Below are positions 1-9,241 of a stretch of 64,000 nucleotides of DNA, piece after piece. The notes beneath the pieces were generated by a model. It saw only the letters and a list, made by a program, of their open reading frames with translations, had not been told where the DNA came from and ran no database searches. The stretch comes from Gimesia benthica (GTDB taxonomy: Bacteria; Planctomycetota; Planctomycetia; Planctomycetales; Planctomycetaceae): positions 2,701,501 to 2,765,500 of the forward strand of contig NZ_CP043930.1 in the NCBI RefSeq assembly GCF_009720525.1, read 5' to 3'. The number at the start of each line of letters is the position of its first letter. Within the stretch, counting starts at the first letter, position 1. The position numbers were made by a program, and so were the translations under genes.

Positions 1-1453
1 GTTAGGGCGAGGCTCTCTGTTCCAGCTGATCTGTGCCGCCCGTACGAAGCTGGGAGAAGAGACGCTGGCCCGCTGGCTGCTTGGCCCGGCTGAGACCAGT
101 GTCATCCGCGCGCGTCAGCAATCCGTCGAAGAGCTCCGCAACGAACTCGATTTTCGCGAGACGTTAGAACTGCTCGAAGCGGAAACCCATAGTGAAATCG
201 AACAGACTCACCTGGCCGACTGGGTCGGGCAGCCCCTGATCTCCATTCCCGCTCCCCTGCAGTGGGCCTCGATGATCACGGGGATCTTCGCCGCACTGTC
301 AGTCATCAGCTGGCTGTTCTCCTGGACCGGAATCGCCCCGATCGTAGTCGCCATCATCATTCAGGTCTGCCTGCTCTTCTTTGTGGGTCCGCAGATCCGC
401 GAACTGCTGAGCCAGACCGACGAAGTCCGCGACGGGCTGCCGGTGCTCTCCGATGTTCTGTCTTTGATTGAACAGCGAGAATTTAATTCGCCGCACCTCC
501 AGGCAATTATCGCCGCACTGCAGACTGACGGCGTTCCTCCCTCAAAGAGCATCGCCCAGCTCAGACGATACATTCAAGGCTTGAACAACTGCTTCCGCAA
601 TCAGTTCTCCGCGCCGTTGACGATTCTGCTGGGAATCCCGTTTCACTACCTGAGCGCCATCGAACGCTGGCTCAAACGCGTGGGACCACACTGCCCCGAA
701 TGGCTGGCCGCGGTCGGCGAATTTGAGGCCCTCTGCTCCCTGGCCGGCCACGCCTATGAACATCCCACAGATCCGTTCCCCGAAATCGTGGAACCGACAG
801 CTGGTCCCTGTTTCGAAGGAACCAGCCTGGGACACCCCCTGATTCCCGAACATCAGGTCGTTCGCAACGATGTCACACTGAATTCACAGGACCGCCTGCT
901 GATGATCAGCGGTTCGAACATGTCCGGCAAAAGCACACTGATGCGAACCGTGGGTACGAACTTCGTGCTCGCCCTGGCGGGAGCGCCGGTGCGGGCCGTC
1001 TCACTTCGCGTCTCACCCATGCAGGCGGGAACCGCGATGCGGGTCCAGGACTCGCTGCAGCAGGGAGCCTCGCTGTTTTACCAGTCGGTCGCCCGGCTGT
1101 CAGCCGTGGTGCACCTGGCGGACGCTCCCGAACCCGTGCTGTTTCTGCTCGATGAAATCCTGCAGGGAACCAATTCACATGATCGCCGGATCGGCGCCCA
1201 GAGCGTGATTGAAACGCTCATCGAACGGGGCGGAATCGGCATCGTAACGACTCACGACCTGGCGTTAACCGAAATCACGGACCTGTTCGGCGACAAGGCC
1301 CGCAACGTGCACTTTGAGGACCAGCTGGTGGACGGCAAAATGACGTTCGACTACCGCATGCGTCCCGGTGTCGTCGAGCACAGCAATGCCCTGGAATTGA
1401 TGAAGATGATGGGCATTCAGCTGAAAGAAGTCGAAATCGACCCCGAATCCTGA
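1..1453 (+). CDS. MutS-family membrane ATPase (3' part)
   Basis: The frame is open from base 2, so the 5' end lies outside the window. The remaining 483 codons begin inside the MutS core, with a segment typical of MutS domain III, and end with the MutS ATPase. Walker A GSNMSGKST is encoded at 911-937 and Walker B LLDEI near 1147. Two hydrophobic stretches encoded at about 278-400 interrupt the core and probably cross the membrane. Classical MutS1 is soluble, so this is a membrane MutS-like paralog rather than the mismatch repair protein. It converges on mgtE with 25 bp between stop codons and no clear terminator. The family is certain. Function is unknown, and a role in mismatch repair should not be assumed. 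Confidence 0.85.
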   Translation, partial: LGRGSLFQLICAARTKLGEETLARWLLGPAETSVIRARQQSVEELRNELDFRETLELLEAETHSEIEQTHLADWVGQPLISIPAPLQWASMITGIFAALSVISWLFSWTGIAPIVVAIIIQVCLLFFVGPQIRELLSQTDEVRDGLPVLSDVLSLIEQREFNSPHLQAIIAALQTDGVPPSKSIAQLRRYIQGLNNCFRNQFSAPLTILLGIPFHYLSAIERWLKRVGPHCPEWLAAVGEFEALCSLAGHAYEHPTDPFPEIVEPTAGPCFEGTSLGHPLIPEHQVVRNDVTLNSQDRLLMISGSNMSGKSTLMRTVGTNFVLALAGAPVRAVSLRVSPMQAGTAMRVQDSLQQGASLFYQSVARLSAVVHLADAPEPVLFLLDEILQGTNSHDRRIGAQSVIETLIERGGIGIVTTHDLALTEITDLFGDKARNVHFEDQLVDGKMTFDYRMRPGVVEHSNALELMKMMGIQLKEVEIDPES

Positions 1454-1478
1454 GTTGCAAACCGCTGACCACATCCGC

Positions 1479-2825
1479 TCAACTGACGATATACATCGCC
1501 ACCTGGAAATAGATTATCAGCCCCAGAATATCCACCAGGGCGGTAATAAACGGATTCGACATCAGCGCCGGATCCATGCCCAGTTTGCGAAAGCCCATGG
1601 GCAGCATTCCCCCAGCTGAGATTCCCATCAGAACTACCAGAAAGACCGCCAGACCGACGACCGTCGCCTGCATCAGAGCACCGGTAAAGGCCCACGAGAT
1701 ACCAAAGCTGATCAACGACAGCATGCTTCCCAGCAGCAGGCCCAGCTTAAACTCTTTCATTAACAGCGCATTTAATTCTTCGCGCTGGATATTCGATTCC
1801 AGTGCCATCGCCCGGATGATCAGCGTGGCAGACTGCGATCCCGCATTACCACCACTGGCCAGGATCAGGGGAATAAACAACACCAGCCATTCGAACTTGT
1901 CGGACACCGCCTCGTAATGTTCCAGCACCTTGGCCGCCAGGAACGAAGGGACCAGCAGGAAGATCAGCCAGCCAATCCGCTTGCGAATGACTGTGACCAG
2001 AGACGTTGACAGATAACTGTCTTCAAGTGGCTCGACCGCAGCCAGACGGTAGGCATCCTCGGTCGCCTCTTCCTGCATAATATCGATCGCGTCATCGTGT
2101 GTTACAATCCCGACCAGCTGGTTCTGGTTATCGACTACGGGAATCGCCACGAAGTCGAACTTCGCCATCTGTTGTGCCACAAATTCCTGGTCATCATCAA
2201 CGCGTACCGAAATCACATCCCGGTTGATTAATTCAGACAGGGGACGCGTCGGACGGGCAAAGATCAGCTCCCGCAGCGAGACAATCCCCTGCAGTCTGCG
2301 GCCTTCATCGACCACATAAATGTAGGAGATGATTTCACTGTCTGGTGCCTGCTGCCTCAGTTTCTCCAGGGCCTGGGCCACGGTGATGTTCGCGGGCAAA
2401 TACGCATACTCGGTCGTCATGATCGCGCCGGCACTGTCTTCCGGATAGGAGAGCAGCTTGCGAATATCACTCCGTTCGGCCTGGGCAATCAGTGGCAGCA
2501 GTTCTTCGACGTGTTCTTCGTCCATTCGCGAGAGCAGGTCGACACGGTCGTCGGGCGCCATCTCCTCAATCAGCTTGGACAGCGGTCCCCGATCAATGAC
2601 CGCTACGATTTCAATCTGCTGAGGCAGTGACAGGAACTGGAAGATCTCAGCCTGCTTCTGAGAATCACAACAGGAGATGACCCGCCAGACTTCCCGGCTG
2701 TCCAGCTCGGCCAGAATTTCGGCAGTCACAGCCGGATAGAGGGCTTCACAGAACTCCCTGATGCCTGCGTTATCATTTTCATCCAGCATCACCTGGAGCT
2801 CAGGTAGCAATAACCGCCCATACAT
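1479..2825 (-). CDS. mgtE: Magnesium transporter MgtE
   Basis: The 448-residue protein is the usual length for MgtE, a Mg2+-gated Mg2+ channel of the inner membrane. In order it has a helical MgtE_N domain (about 20-125) with the DDRVDLLSRMDEEHVEELL type repeats, two CBS domains (about 135-260) that sense cytoplasmic Mg2+, and five C-terminal membrane helices (about 285-448). The conserved GGNAGSQSATLIIRA segment lies in the pore region near residue 327. The ATG at 2823-2825 is the only plausible start. It is probably transcribed alone, since a terminator lies between it and rpsI upstream. Confidence 0.95.
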   Translation of the reverse strand: MYGRLLLPELQVMLDENDNAGIREFCEALYPAVTAEILAELDSREVWRVISCCDSQKQAEIFQFLSLPQQIEIVAVIDRGPLSKLIEEMAPDDRVDLLSRMDEEHVEELLPLIAQAERSDIRKLLSYPEDSAGAIMTTEYAYLPANITVAQALEKLRQQAPDSEIISYIYVVDEGRRLQGIVSLRELIFARPTRPLSELINRDVISVRVDDDQEFVAQQMAKFDFVAIPVVDNQNQLVGIVTHDDAIDIMQEEATEDAYRLAAVEPLEDSYLSTSLVTVIRKRIGWLIFLLVPSFLAAKVLEHYEAVSDKFEWLVLFIPLILASGGNAGSQSATLIIRAMALESNIQREELNALLMKEFKLGLLLGSMLSLISFGISWAFTGALMQATVVGLAVFLVVLMGISAGGMLPMGFRKLGMDPALMSNPFITALVDILGLIIYFQVAMYIVS

Positions 2826-2934
2826 GCTGAACGCTCCTTTTGATTGTGATGTTGATCAGACGCCCGCACCGGCTACGAAGATGATCCGCGACAGGATGAG
2901 AGCGCCTGCCTGTCTACCGGCCGGTCCATTTTCT

Positions 2935-2975
2935 GTAAAAAAACACCCTAACCGGAGAACGCCAGTCAGGGTGTT
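2935..2975 (-). terminator. Rho-independent terminator after rpsI
   Basis: On the minus strand, 2975-2965 pairs with 2952-2942 (AACACCCT arms, 8 bp plus 2 more after one mismatch) and is followed by a run of seven T (2941-2935). It lies 55 bp after the rpsI stop and ends the rplM-rpsI transcript. Confidence 0.85.
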
Positions 2976-3029
2976 GATGACTTCTAACAGGCAAGTAATT
3001 GGAACGTTGCCTGGTTGCTCGCAGGTCGC

Positions 3030-3635
3030 TTACCGTTTTGAGAACTGGAAGCTTTTGCGGGCTTTCTTGAATCCGAATTTCTTACGTTCAACCATACGGC
3101 TGTCACGAGTCAGGAAGCGTCCTGCACTCAGAGCTTCGTGGAGCTGGTTGTTGTAAGCTTCCAGAGCACGGGCGATACCCAGAACGATAGCACCGGTCTG
3201 ACCAGTCGTTCCACCACCGCTGACGCGAACCCAGACATCAACCTTACCGTAGGTGTCGGTCGCTTTAAGGGGGGCTTCAACCATCTGGCGGTCACGTTCG
3301 ACCTTGAGGTGATCATTCAGACCAACGCCGTTGATGGTCAGGTTACCGGAACCAGCTTTGATGCGGACGCGGGCGACAGCGGTCTTACGACGGCCGGTTC
3401 CCATGGCGACGCCATGCTTGTCCAGTTTGCCACGGATGACGGGCTCTGGTTTGACGACATCTTCCTCTTCCGTTTCAGTGGCCAGACCTGATCCCAGAGT
3501 CAACTCAGGAACACCAGACGAGACTGTCATCGATTCGGCAGTCGCATCCTCTGATGTCGCTGTTTCTGCTTCAACCGGGGTCTGCTGTTCTGTGGTTTCT
3601 TCTGTTACTTCTGATTCTGGAGTCTCATTTTCCAT
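3030..3635 (-). CDS. rpsI: 30S ribosomal protein S9
   Basis: Residues from about 70 to the C-terminus are a normal bacterial S9: GTGRRKTAVARVRI, the VSGGGTTGQTGAI segment, the LTRDSRMVERKKFG motif and the basic tail ending FQFSKR, which reaches the ribosomal P site. The first 65-70 residues are an acidic, Thr/Glu-rich extension absent from ordinary S9 (about 130 residues). The ATG at 3633-3635 gives 201 residues. A TTG three codons upstream is possible but has no better ribosome binding site. It follows rplM by 72 bp in the usual L13-S9 operon. Confidence 0.96.
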   Translation of the reverse strand: MENETPESEVTEETTEQQTPVEAETATSEDATAESMTVSSGVPELTLGSGLATETEEEDVVKPEPVIRGKLDKHGVAMGTGRRKTAVARVRIKAGSGNLTINGVGLNDHLKVERDRQMVEAPLKATDTYGKVDVWVRVSGGGTTGQTGAIVLGIARALEAYNNQLHEALSAGRFLTRDSRMVERKKFGFKKARKSFQFSKR

Positions 3636-3707
3636 AACGGTCAACTACTCTTATCTTGTTTTACTGAAAAGGGATAAAGGGAAGATCGAGTCTTTACTCT
3701 CAGTGTC

Positions 3708-4196
3708 TTACGGGAGCAGGTACTCAGGCCATTCCTGGGGCTGCTGAGCCTGATGATCGTGAGTCGGGCCGGAATACAGCTTCAGCTTTTTCAGCATCTG
3801 ACGACCCAGCTTGTTTTTAGGCAACATGCGACGAACGGCTTCTGACAGAACCTGTGTTGCCTGTCCGCGTTCCAGTTTCTGCTCTGCAGTCACGTTTTTC
3901 AGACCGCTGGGGTAACCACTGTACTTCGCGTAGCTCTTTTCCTGCATTTTGCGGGAGAAGTAGGGATGCGAATCGTGGGCCAGCTCTTTGCCGGTAAACT
4001 TGATCTTATCACAGTTTACGACGACGACATAGTCACCGGTATCAACGTGGGCAGTATAAGTTGGCTTGTGTTTGCCCATCAGTACGGTAGCAATTTTGGT
4101 AGCCAGCCGTCCCACAATCATGTTATCTGCATCAACAACGAGCCACTGAGGGTCGACAGTCTTTGCATTCGCCATAAAAGATTTTGTAGTAGACAC
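3708..4196 (-). CDS. rplM: 50S ribosomal protein L13
   Basis: The 162-residue protein matches L13 over its length: QWLVVDADNMIVGRLATKIA, the GKHKPTYTAHVDTGDYVVVVN segment, and MLPKNKLGRQMLKKLK near the end. It binds 23S rRNA early in 50S assembly. The start is a GTG at 4194-4196, chosen because GAGG lies about 8 bases upstream. An internal ATG at 4175 lacks a site. The C-terminal tail is slightly longer than in E. coli. It is the first gene of the L13-S9 operon, with a promoter at 4227-4253. Confidence 0.97.
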   Translation of the reverse strand: MSTTKSFMANAKTVDPQWLVVDADNMIVGRLATKIATVLMGKHKPTYTAHVDTGDYVVVVNCDKIKFTGKELAHDSHPYFSRKMQEKSYAKYSGYPSGLKNVTAEQKLERGQATQVLSEAVRRMLPKNKLGRQMLKKLKLYSGPTHDHQAQQPQEWPEYLLP

Positions 4197-4226
4197 CGGT
4201 TATTCCTCAAACGTAAACGATACAAT

Positions 4227-4253
4227 ATTATAGACTTATATCAAAACGCCCAA
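4227..4253 (-). promoter_or_regulatory. Candidate promoter of rplM-rpsI
   Basis: On the minus strand there is a perfect TATAAT at 4232-4227, with TTGGGC at 4253-4248 as a possible -35 hexamer. The 15-base spacer is short. The site lies about 30 bp before the rplM start. Confidence 0.45.
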
Positions 4254-4473
4254 CATCAGGGCGTCTTCAGATTGACTTCAAAAAGTCTGTAGCAGGCCGG
4301 TTTACGCCGGTAAAGGGAGCGCATACCAACCTCAAGGGAGCGGGTAACAGTAACCTTTTTGCAGGCGATCTTCAACTTCAGCGAGGAGGAAAATCCGAGC
4401 CAGAAGGCAAAAAATGAGAGAAAACCGGTACCGGCTGGCATCAGGCGCGAAATCCGCTTCCCGTCAGCCCTGA

Positions 4474-6735
4474 TCAGAGGTAGGAGAGCAGCGTCAGCTG
4501 CAAGGCCTGCGAGGTTACCTGAAGATTTGCCTGAAAGGCCGTCTGGCGCTGGGTGATCTCAACAATCACTTCCGTCAGGTCGGTATCAAAATCCCGGGAA
4601 ATGGCTTCCCTGATCTGTACTTCCTGATCCTGCAGTCGACCACTGGCGTCCTCGAGAATACTTAACCGGTTCCCGATCTCCGATCGCACGCCATTCACGC
4701 GATTGATTTCGGCATCCAGTTTCACCCCGATCCGCTCAATTCCCTGACTGTCATTGTTTCGCAATGACGTTTCCAGGCGGGACAGCAGATTAATCACCCC
4801 CGTCGCTTCTTTCGGGTTGGGTTCTTTCCCCTGCAACCCCACCAGCGGGTCACTGCCTGATTCGGTACCATCGATCCCCAATGCATACGCGAGCTCAATC
4901 GGCGGAATCTCCAGCGGTCCAGAACCTGAGGCATCATAAATGGTAATGCCGTTCCCCGTCGTATTCAGAGTGGCCTGCAGCTTGATGGGAATGAAATTCC
5001 CCTGTAGCGGCACACTGTTATCGGTCCCGGTCTCACTGACCGCCAACCCCAGGGCATCTGAAACCGCATTGCTGGCGATACTCAATGGCCCGGTCCCCGA
5101 ATTGTCGGTAATGCGAATCGCATTCGTATCCGGGTCGATACTCGCAACCAGATTTCCTGGATCCACTGCGTTGATCGAGTCCAGCACATCCTGCACGCTC
5201 GCATCGCCGGCCAGACTCACATTCGCCACGGAACCGTCCCGTCGGGTAATATCCAGAGTGGTCGCCCCGACTGGTACGCCCTGCCCCAGATTCAGATCCG
5301 CCAGCGGCGTGGTACCATCGAACGTCTCAAAATCGTTGATCTTATCCAGCACGTCCTGCACGGTCGTCGCACCGCTCAGATCGATGTTGATTGTACTTCC
5401 ATCACGCCGGTTGATCTGCAGCTTGTTAGAAGAATTAACATCGACGCCCCGCCCGTAATTCAATTCCGAGAGAGGCGTACTGGCAGAAAAGGTAGCAATC
5501 CCCAGTCCCGCAGCATTGGATCCGCCGTTATTCTCACCAATCGAGAAGTCCGCACCACTGATGCGACTTGAAATCGCCAGGCCATTCCGGACTTCATTGA
5601 TTCCCAGGTTGAGATTAGGATCAGCCGTACGAATCAGATTGAAGACATCTTCAATCGTGGTCGCCGTCGACAGGTCGACAGTGTGAGTCTCGCCGCCATT
5701 ATTGATGACAAGTCCGGTTCCGACAGTCGAACCGATTCCGGTGCCGCCGTTCAGAGAAGCCAGCGTGGTCTGCAGGGTGATCCCCGGATCGAGGTCGCCT
5801 CCGTTGATTTGTGCTACCGCGGTACTGGCAATCCCCAGTTGCGTCGCCAGATTCGAACCAGAGACATTGGAAACGGCCACGGTTCCCGCAGAGGGAGTTA
5901 ACCGCAGTCCGTTCTGACTCGAAGGATCGATGTCGACCGTCAGCGTGACCGGACTACCGGAAAACGCATTCTCCAGCACGGTTTTGAGATCCTGAATGGT
6001 CTCTACCCTGGAAAGATCAATGGTCTGAGTTTCGGGCGTCCCGTTATCCAGCGTCACTGAGATCGACCCCAGTTTGGCCCCCCGTCCGCTGTGCAGGTCG
6101 GCGATGCGGGTCTGTAACGTTAAGGCGGGATCGATGTCACTCCCGATTTCCGGACTACTGGCGGCAAAAGCCGAAATGCCATCGAAGTTGTTGGCGAGCA
6201 GGGTCTGTGTATCGATGTAGGACTGAACCTGATGACCGTCCCCATGATAGACCACCTGCCCGTCGGCCAGTTCCTGGAAGGGGGCGACATTGGTCAGGCT
6301 GCCGGAAAAAAGGTATTGGCCGCGAAACGTGGTATTGCCCGCGTTGATGACCTGTGTCCGCAGCGCTGCCACCTGATCGGCAAGTGCCACGCGTTCCGCG
6401 TCGGAGACCGTCGAACCGACTCCTGAGAGAGCCAGCGTCTTGGCGGTATTGAGTGCATCGCCCACACTGTTCATCGCCGTCTCACTCATGGCGAGCAGGC
6501 TCTGGTTGGTACTGATGTTGGTCTGGTACTGCAGCTGACGTTCCAGAGAGGACTGGAGAATAATTGTCCGCAGCGCCGCTGCAGGAGATTCACTGAGCAG
6601 GGAAAATTTCTGTCCGGTGGCCACCTGCTGCTGGAGATTCGACAGTTCCCGGGCGTTGCTGTTCAACGATGTCTTCAACCGCTCAGAGAGCATCGTCGAA
6701 GGCAGTCGACCTGGTAATAAAGGACCGATATTCAT
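4474..6735 (-). CDS. flgL: Flagellar hook-filament junction protein FlgL
   Basis: FlgL (HAP3) joins the hook to the filament outside the cell. The N-terminal helical part (residues 1-150, ending in FRGQYLFSGS) and the C-terminal helical part (about 645-753, ending in QALQLTLLSYL) are those of FlgL. The protein has 753 residues, far more than the usual 300-400. The extra length is a middle region (201-570) of four imperfect modules, each with a segment like DLSGATTVQDVLDKIN, which resembles the flagellin hook IN motif of surface-exposed filament proteins. It is the last gene of the operon, 68 bp after flgK. Confidence 0.92.
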   Translation of the reverse strand: MNIGPLLPGRLPSTMLSERLKTSLNSNARELSNLQQQVATGQKFSLLSESPAAALRTIILQSSLERQLQYQTNISTNQSLLAMSETAMNSVGDALNTAKTLALSGVGSTVSDAERVALADQVAALRTQVINAGNTTFRGQYLFSGSLTNVAPFQELADGQVVYHGDGHQVQSYIDTQTLLANNFDGISAFAASSPEIGSDIDPALTLQTRIADLHSGRGAKLGSISVTLDNGTPETQTIDLSRVETIQDLKTVLENAFSGSPVTLTVDIDPSSQNGLRLTPSAGTVAVSNVSGSNLATQLGIASTAVAQINGGDLDPGITLQTTLASLNGGTGIGSTVGTGLVINNGGETHTVDLSTATTIEDVFNLIRTADPNLNLGINEVRNGLAISSRISGADFSIGENNGGSNAAGLGIATFSASTPLSELNYGRGVDVNSSNKLQINRRDGSTINIDLSGATTVQDVLDKINDFETFDGTTPLADLNLGQGVPVGATTLDITRRDGSVANVSLAGDASVQDVLDSINAVDPGNLVASIDPDTNAIRITDNSGTGPLSIASNAVSDALGLAVSETGTDNSVPLQGNFIPIKLQATLNTTGNGITIYDASGSGPLEIPPIELAYALGIDGTESGSDPLVGLQGKEPNPKEATGVINLLSRLETSLRNNDSQGIERIGVKLDAEINRVNGVRSEIGNRLSILEDASGRLQDQEVQIREAISRDFDTDLTEVIVEITQRQTAFQANLQVTSQALQLTLLSYL
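5026..6135 (-). repeat. Four repeated modules inside flgL
   Basis: Residues 201-315, 316-418, 419-475 and 476-570 of FlgL share one pattern: a TPLxxLNxGxGV-like entry, a short strand with RRDGS in two of them, then DLSxATTxQDVLDxIN. Two copies also carry a tail ending in LGI or LGL. This is a protein-level repeat, and the DNA copies are diverged. Confidence 0.7.
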
Positions 6736-6803
6736 AATTCACGGCATCCGTCATTCATTTCCGAGACGCAATTCTGACAATCCGCCACGGGTATAGTGTC
6801 TGT

Positions 6804-8504
6804 TTAAATCTGTAATAAAATGGTAAAGAGCTCGTCGATGGTGCTGACCAGTCGGGCGGCAGACTGAAACGCACGCTGGAACTTCATGACGTTGATGGTC
6901 TCTTCATCGATACTCACTCCGGAGTACTGTTCGCGCTGATTCTTAAGCGAATCCCGAAATGTCTGAGCGCCTTCCGCCAGCGCGCCCTCAGAGGCGGATG
7001 ACTGGGCGATGCTGGATACCACTTTATCGTAATACTCGTCGAGGGTGATGCCCCCGAGTGACTCGATGGGCAGCTGTGAAAAGGCAGCCAGCGCGACCGC
7101 GTTGCTGCCATCTGAAGGGCCGCCCCCCTGTCCCAGTGCCAGAAACTGCTGGTTATCTCTCACAACCGAGTTGATTCCGATATCACTGGAATCGGATCCC
7201 GTGAACAGCGTATTGATGCCGATGGCCGCCAGGGCGCCACTGGTATCATTGGAGAAGCGGAACTCATAATCGGAGTCGGCACTCAGATTCAGCCGACCAT
7301 CGGTCGACACACTCGAATTCAGATTCGCCACGCCGTTCAGCGCACTGGCCAGACTGTTTAACGTTGTGTCTGCCCCAATTCCGTCCAGGTCGACATTGAT
7401 CGTTGTGGTATTGGTAATTCCCGTGGTCTTATTCGTGACTTTAATCTGGAAGCTGCCATGACTCGCCTGGAACGGCAGCCCCGAAAGCGCCGAACTCAGA
7501 TTGGCGGAAGGATCCAGCGCCGCGGACGCGGAGGTCAACTGTTCAAAGCCTGCAGTCCCTTCTCCGGAAGAATGGATCTTGTTGAACTCAAAGATCAGGT
7601 TGGATGCATACGTATCCAGCTGATCCACAAAGCCCCCCAGGATGTCATCGCGGCCTTCGATAATTCCCTTGAGCTCTCCCCCGGTTCGGGAAATGTTACT
7701 ATGAGTCCGAGATAAAAACACTTCCTGGACAACAACCCCTTTATCGGTGTCGGTCTCGACAGTCAGCTTCTGAGAGGAGCCGGCCAGGACCAGATAGTCG
7801 GAACCGGTAAACACATCGATGGCACCATCCGCGCGTTCACGAAACCGCACCGGGATCAGTTCGGAAAGTCGATTGAGCGCGTTATACCGCTCGGTTCGCA
7901 GAGCGCCCGCATCACTCTGCAACAGCCCGGAAGCTTCAAGCTTCGAAATCTTCGGATTCAGGTCCACGATCTTGTCGATCAGCTCGTTGGCCTCTTTCAC
8001 GAGGTTTTCCACATTGACCGACTGGGTCTCGCGCAGATCGTTGATCCTCAATCTTAGCGAACTGATCTCGGACGCAAACTTCTGAGCTTCACTGAGCACA
8101 AACTCCCGGTCCGGAATTGAGCCAGGTTGATTCACCGCGTTGTTCAACTTGGCCAGAAAATCATTCAGACCGGTCGACAGGTCACCACCTGAGAGCTCGC
8201 GCAACTCGCTTTCCAGCTGCTTGTAAATCGTGTCGCGTTCGTTGATAGAAGAATATTCAGTGTTCGCTGAGTGGATGCGGGTTTCCAGGAACAGATCGAT
8301 CTGCTGCTGAATCCCGGAGATCTCCACCCCCGTCCCGTTGATCAACGCTCCCTGTCGATAGGGATCGGACGGATTAAGAACCAGATTCTCACGGATGTAG
8401 CCGGGAGTGCCCGCATTGGCGATATTCTGACCCGCAACCTGGATGCCGGTACTGAATACCTCCATCGATTGCTTGGCCATTGATAATGCTGCATTAAGTC
8501 CCAT
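6804..8504 (-). CDS. flgK: Flagellar hook-associated protein FlgK
   Basis: FlgK (HAP1) is the first hook-filament adaptor. The N-terminus has the rod/hook family signature, with QVAGQNIANAGTPGYIREN at residues 22-41. The C-terminus ends in the helix containing EETINVMKFQRAFQSAARL, which forms the coiled coil of the hook-filament axis. The 566 residues are a normal length. The middle part (about 330-430) carries a Thr/Ser-rich region with TTINVDLDG, again similar to hook IN modules. It lies between the flgN-like gene and flgL, which fits chaperone-client order. Confidence 0.95.
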   Translation of the reverse strand: MGLNAALSMAKQSMEVFSTGIQVAGQNIANAGTPGYIRENLVLNPSDPYRQGALINGTGVEISGIQQQIDLFLETRIHSANTEYSSINERDTIYKQLESELRELSGGDLSTGLNDFLAKLNNAVNQPGSIPDREFVLSEAQKFASEISSLRLRINDLRETQSVNVENLVKEANELIDKIVDLNPKISKLEASGLLQSDAGALRTERYNALNRLSELIPVRFRERADGAIDVFTGSDYLVLAGSSQKLTVETDTDKGVVVQEVFLSRTHSNISRTGGELKGIIEGRDDILGGFVDQLDTYASNLIFEFNKIHSSGEGTAGFEQLTSASAALDPSANLSSALSGLPFQASHGSFQIKVTNKTTGITNTTTINVDLDGIGADTTLNSLASALNGVANLNSSVSTDGRLNLSADSDYEFRFSNDTSGALAAIGINTLFTGSDSSDIGINSVVRDNQQFLALGQGGGPSDGSNAVALAAFSQLPIESLGGITLDEYYDKVVSSIAQSSASEGALAEGAQTFRDSLKNQREQYSGVSIDEETINVMKFQRAFQSAARLVSTIDELFTILLQI

Positions 8505-8575
8505 GGCAGTATGTCCGTAATGATAAATGCGTTCTTAAACCATCGCCCTGGTCCGCCCGTAACGGGCAGCCACAA

Positions 8576-9103
8576 TCAGGCCGATGCGTCAAAGATCGCC
8601 CCCCCTGAACCATTTTCATTCTGGCCGCCCGAGTACGTCGGCGTCTTTTTCCCTGCGTGCGCAATCAGCTCCAGGATCTGCGAGTAATGCTGAAACGAAC
8701 GTTGGGCCACAATCCACTGGACCCAGCTTTCATGCCTGAGCTTCTGCGACCGCTGCTGCACGACTTCAATCCGTTCCGCGATCGGTTCGGAGACCTCAAT
8801 CCCCAGTCCCAGACCAGGCAACAGTTCCTGCAGGGAACCGGCGGGCAGACCGAGTTGCTCCGCGGTCTGCAGCAGTTGCTGCCTTCTCAGCAGAATGAAC
8901 TGCAGCGTATTGGTGAGCTGCTCTTCAATCACGGCCAGCTGTTCAATCCGTTCCGGATCGACCTGTTTCAGCGCCTGTGACTTCTGCTCATAAAGTTCGA
9001 GCAGTTTCTTTTGAATGGGTTCGAGATCATTCAGGATCCCGGTCAGTTTACCCAATAGCTGTTGATGTTGCGCCGGTACCGGCGCAGTTGGTGCTGCATG
9101 CAT
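8576..9103 (-). CDS. flgN: FlgN-like flagellar export chaperone
   Basis: The 175-residue protein is predicted to be mostly helical and matches the FlgN family in pattern: a helix starting near LLGKLTGILNDLEPIQKKL, then a second long helix around IEEQLTNTLQFILLRRQQLL. FlgN holds FlgK and FlgL in the cytoplasm before export, and those two genes follow directly. The ATG at 9101-9103 has a strong purine-rich site (GGGGG) just upstream. The last 40 residues look disordered. The family is assigned from pattern and position because FlgN sequences are poorly conserved. Confidence 0.75.
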   Translation of the reverse strand: MHAAPTAPVPAQHQQLLGKLTGILNDLEPIQKKLLELYEQKSQALKQVDPERIEQLAVIEEQLTNTLQFILLRRQQLLQTAEQLGLPAGSLQELLPGLGLGIEVSEPIAERIEVVQQRSQKLRHESWVQWIVAQRSFQHYSQILELIAHAGKKTPTYSGGQNENGSGGAIFDASA

Positions 9104-9241
9104 GGGAGCCCCCTTTCTCCCGGTTTACATAATCCGCCCCTCGGACGGTGAAAATCGCCTATCGTTATAATCGGCACAATCGCTCTATCTCTCGCGTCTG
9201 TTTTATTCAGAATCCCCTCGTCAGGTATAAAGACTGTTCTT

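Noticed and set aside
9104-9241. GCCGATTATAA on the minus strand upstream of flgN as a sigma28 -10 element
   Set aside because: No TAAA -35 box lies at the required 15-base spacing, so the match is probably chance in an AT-rich gap.
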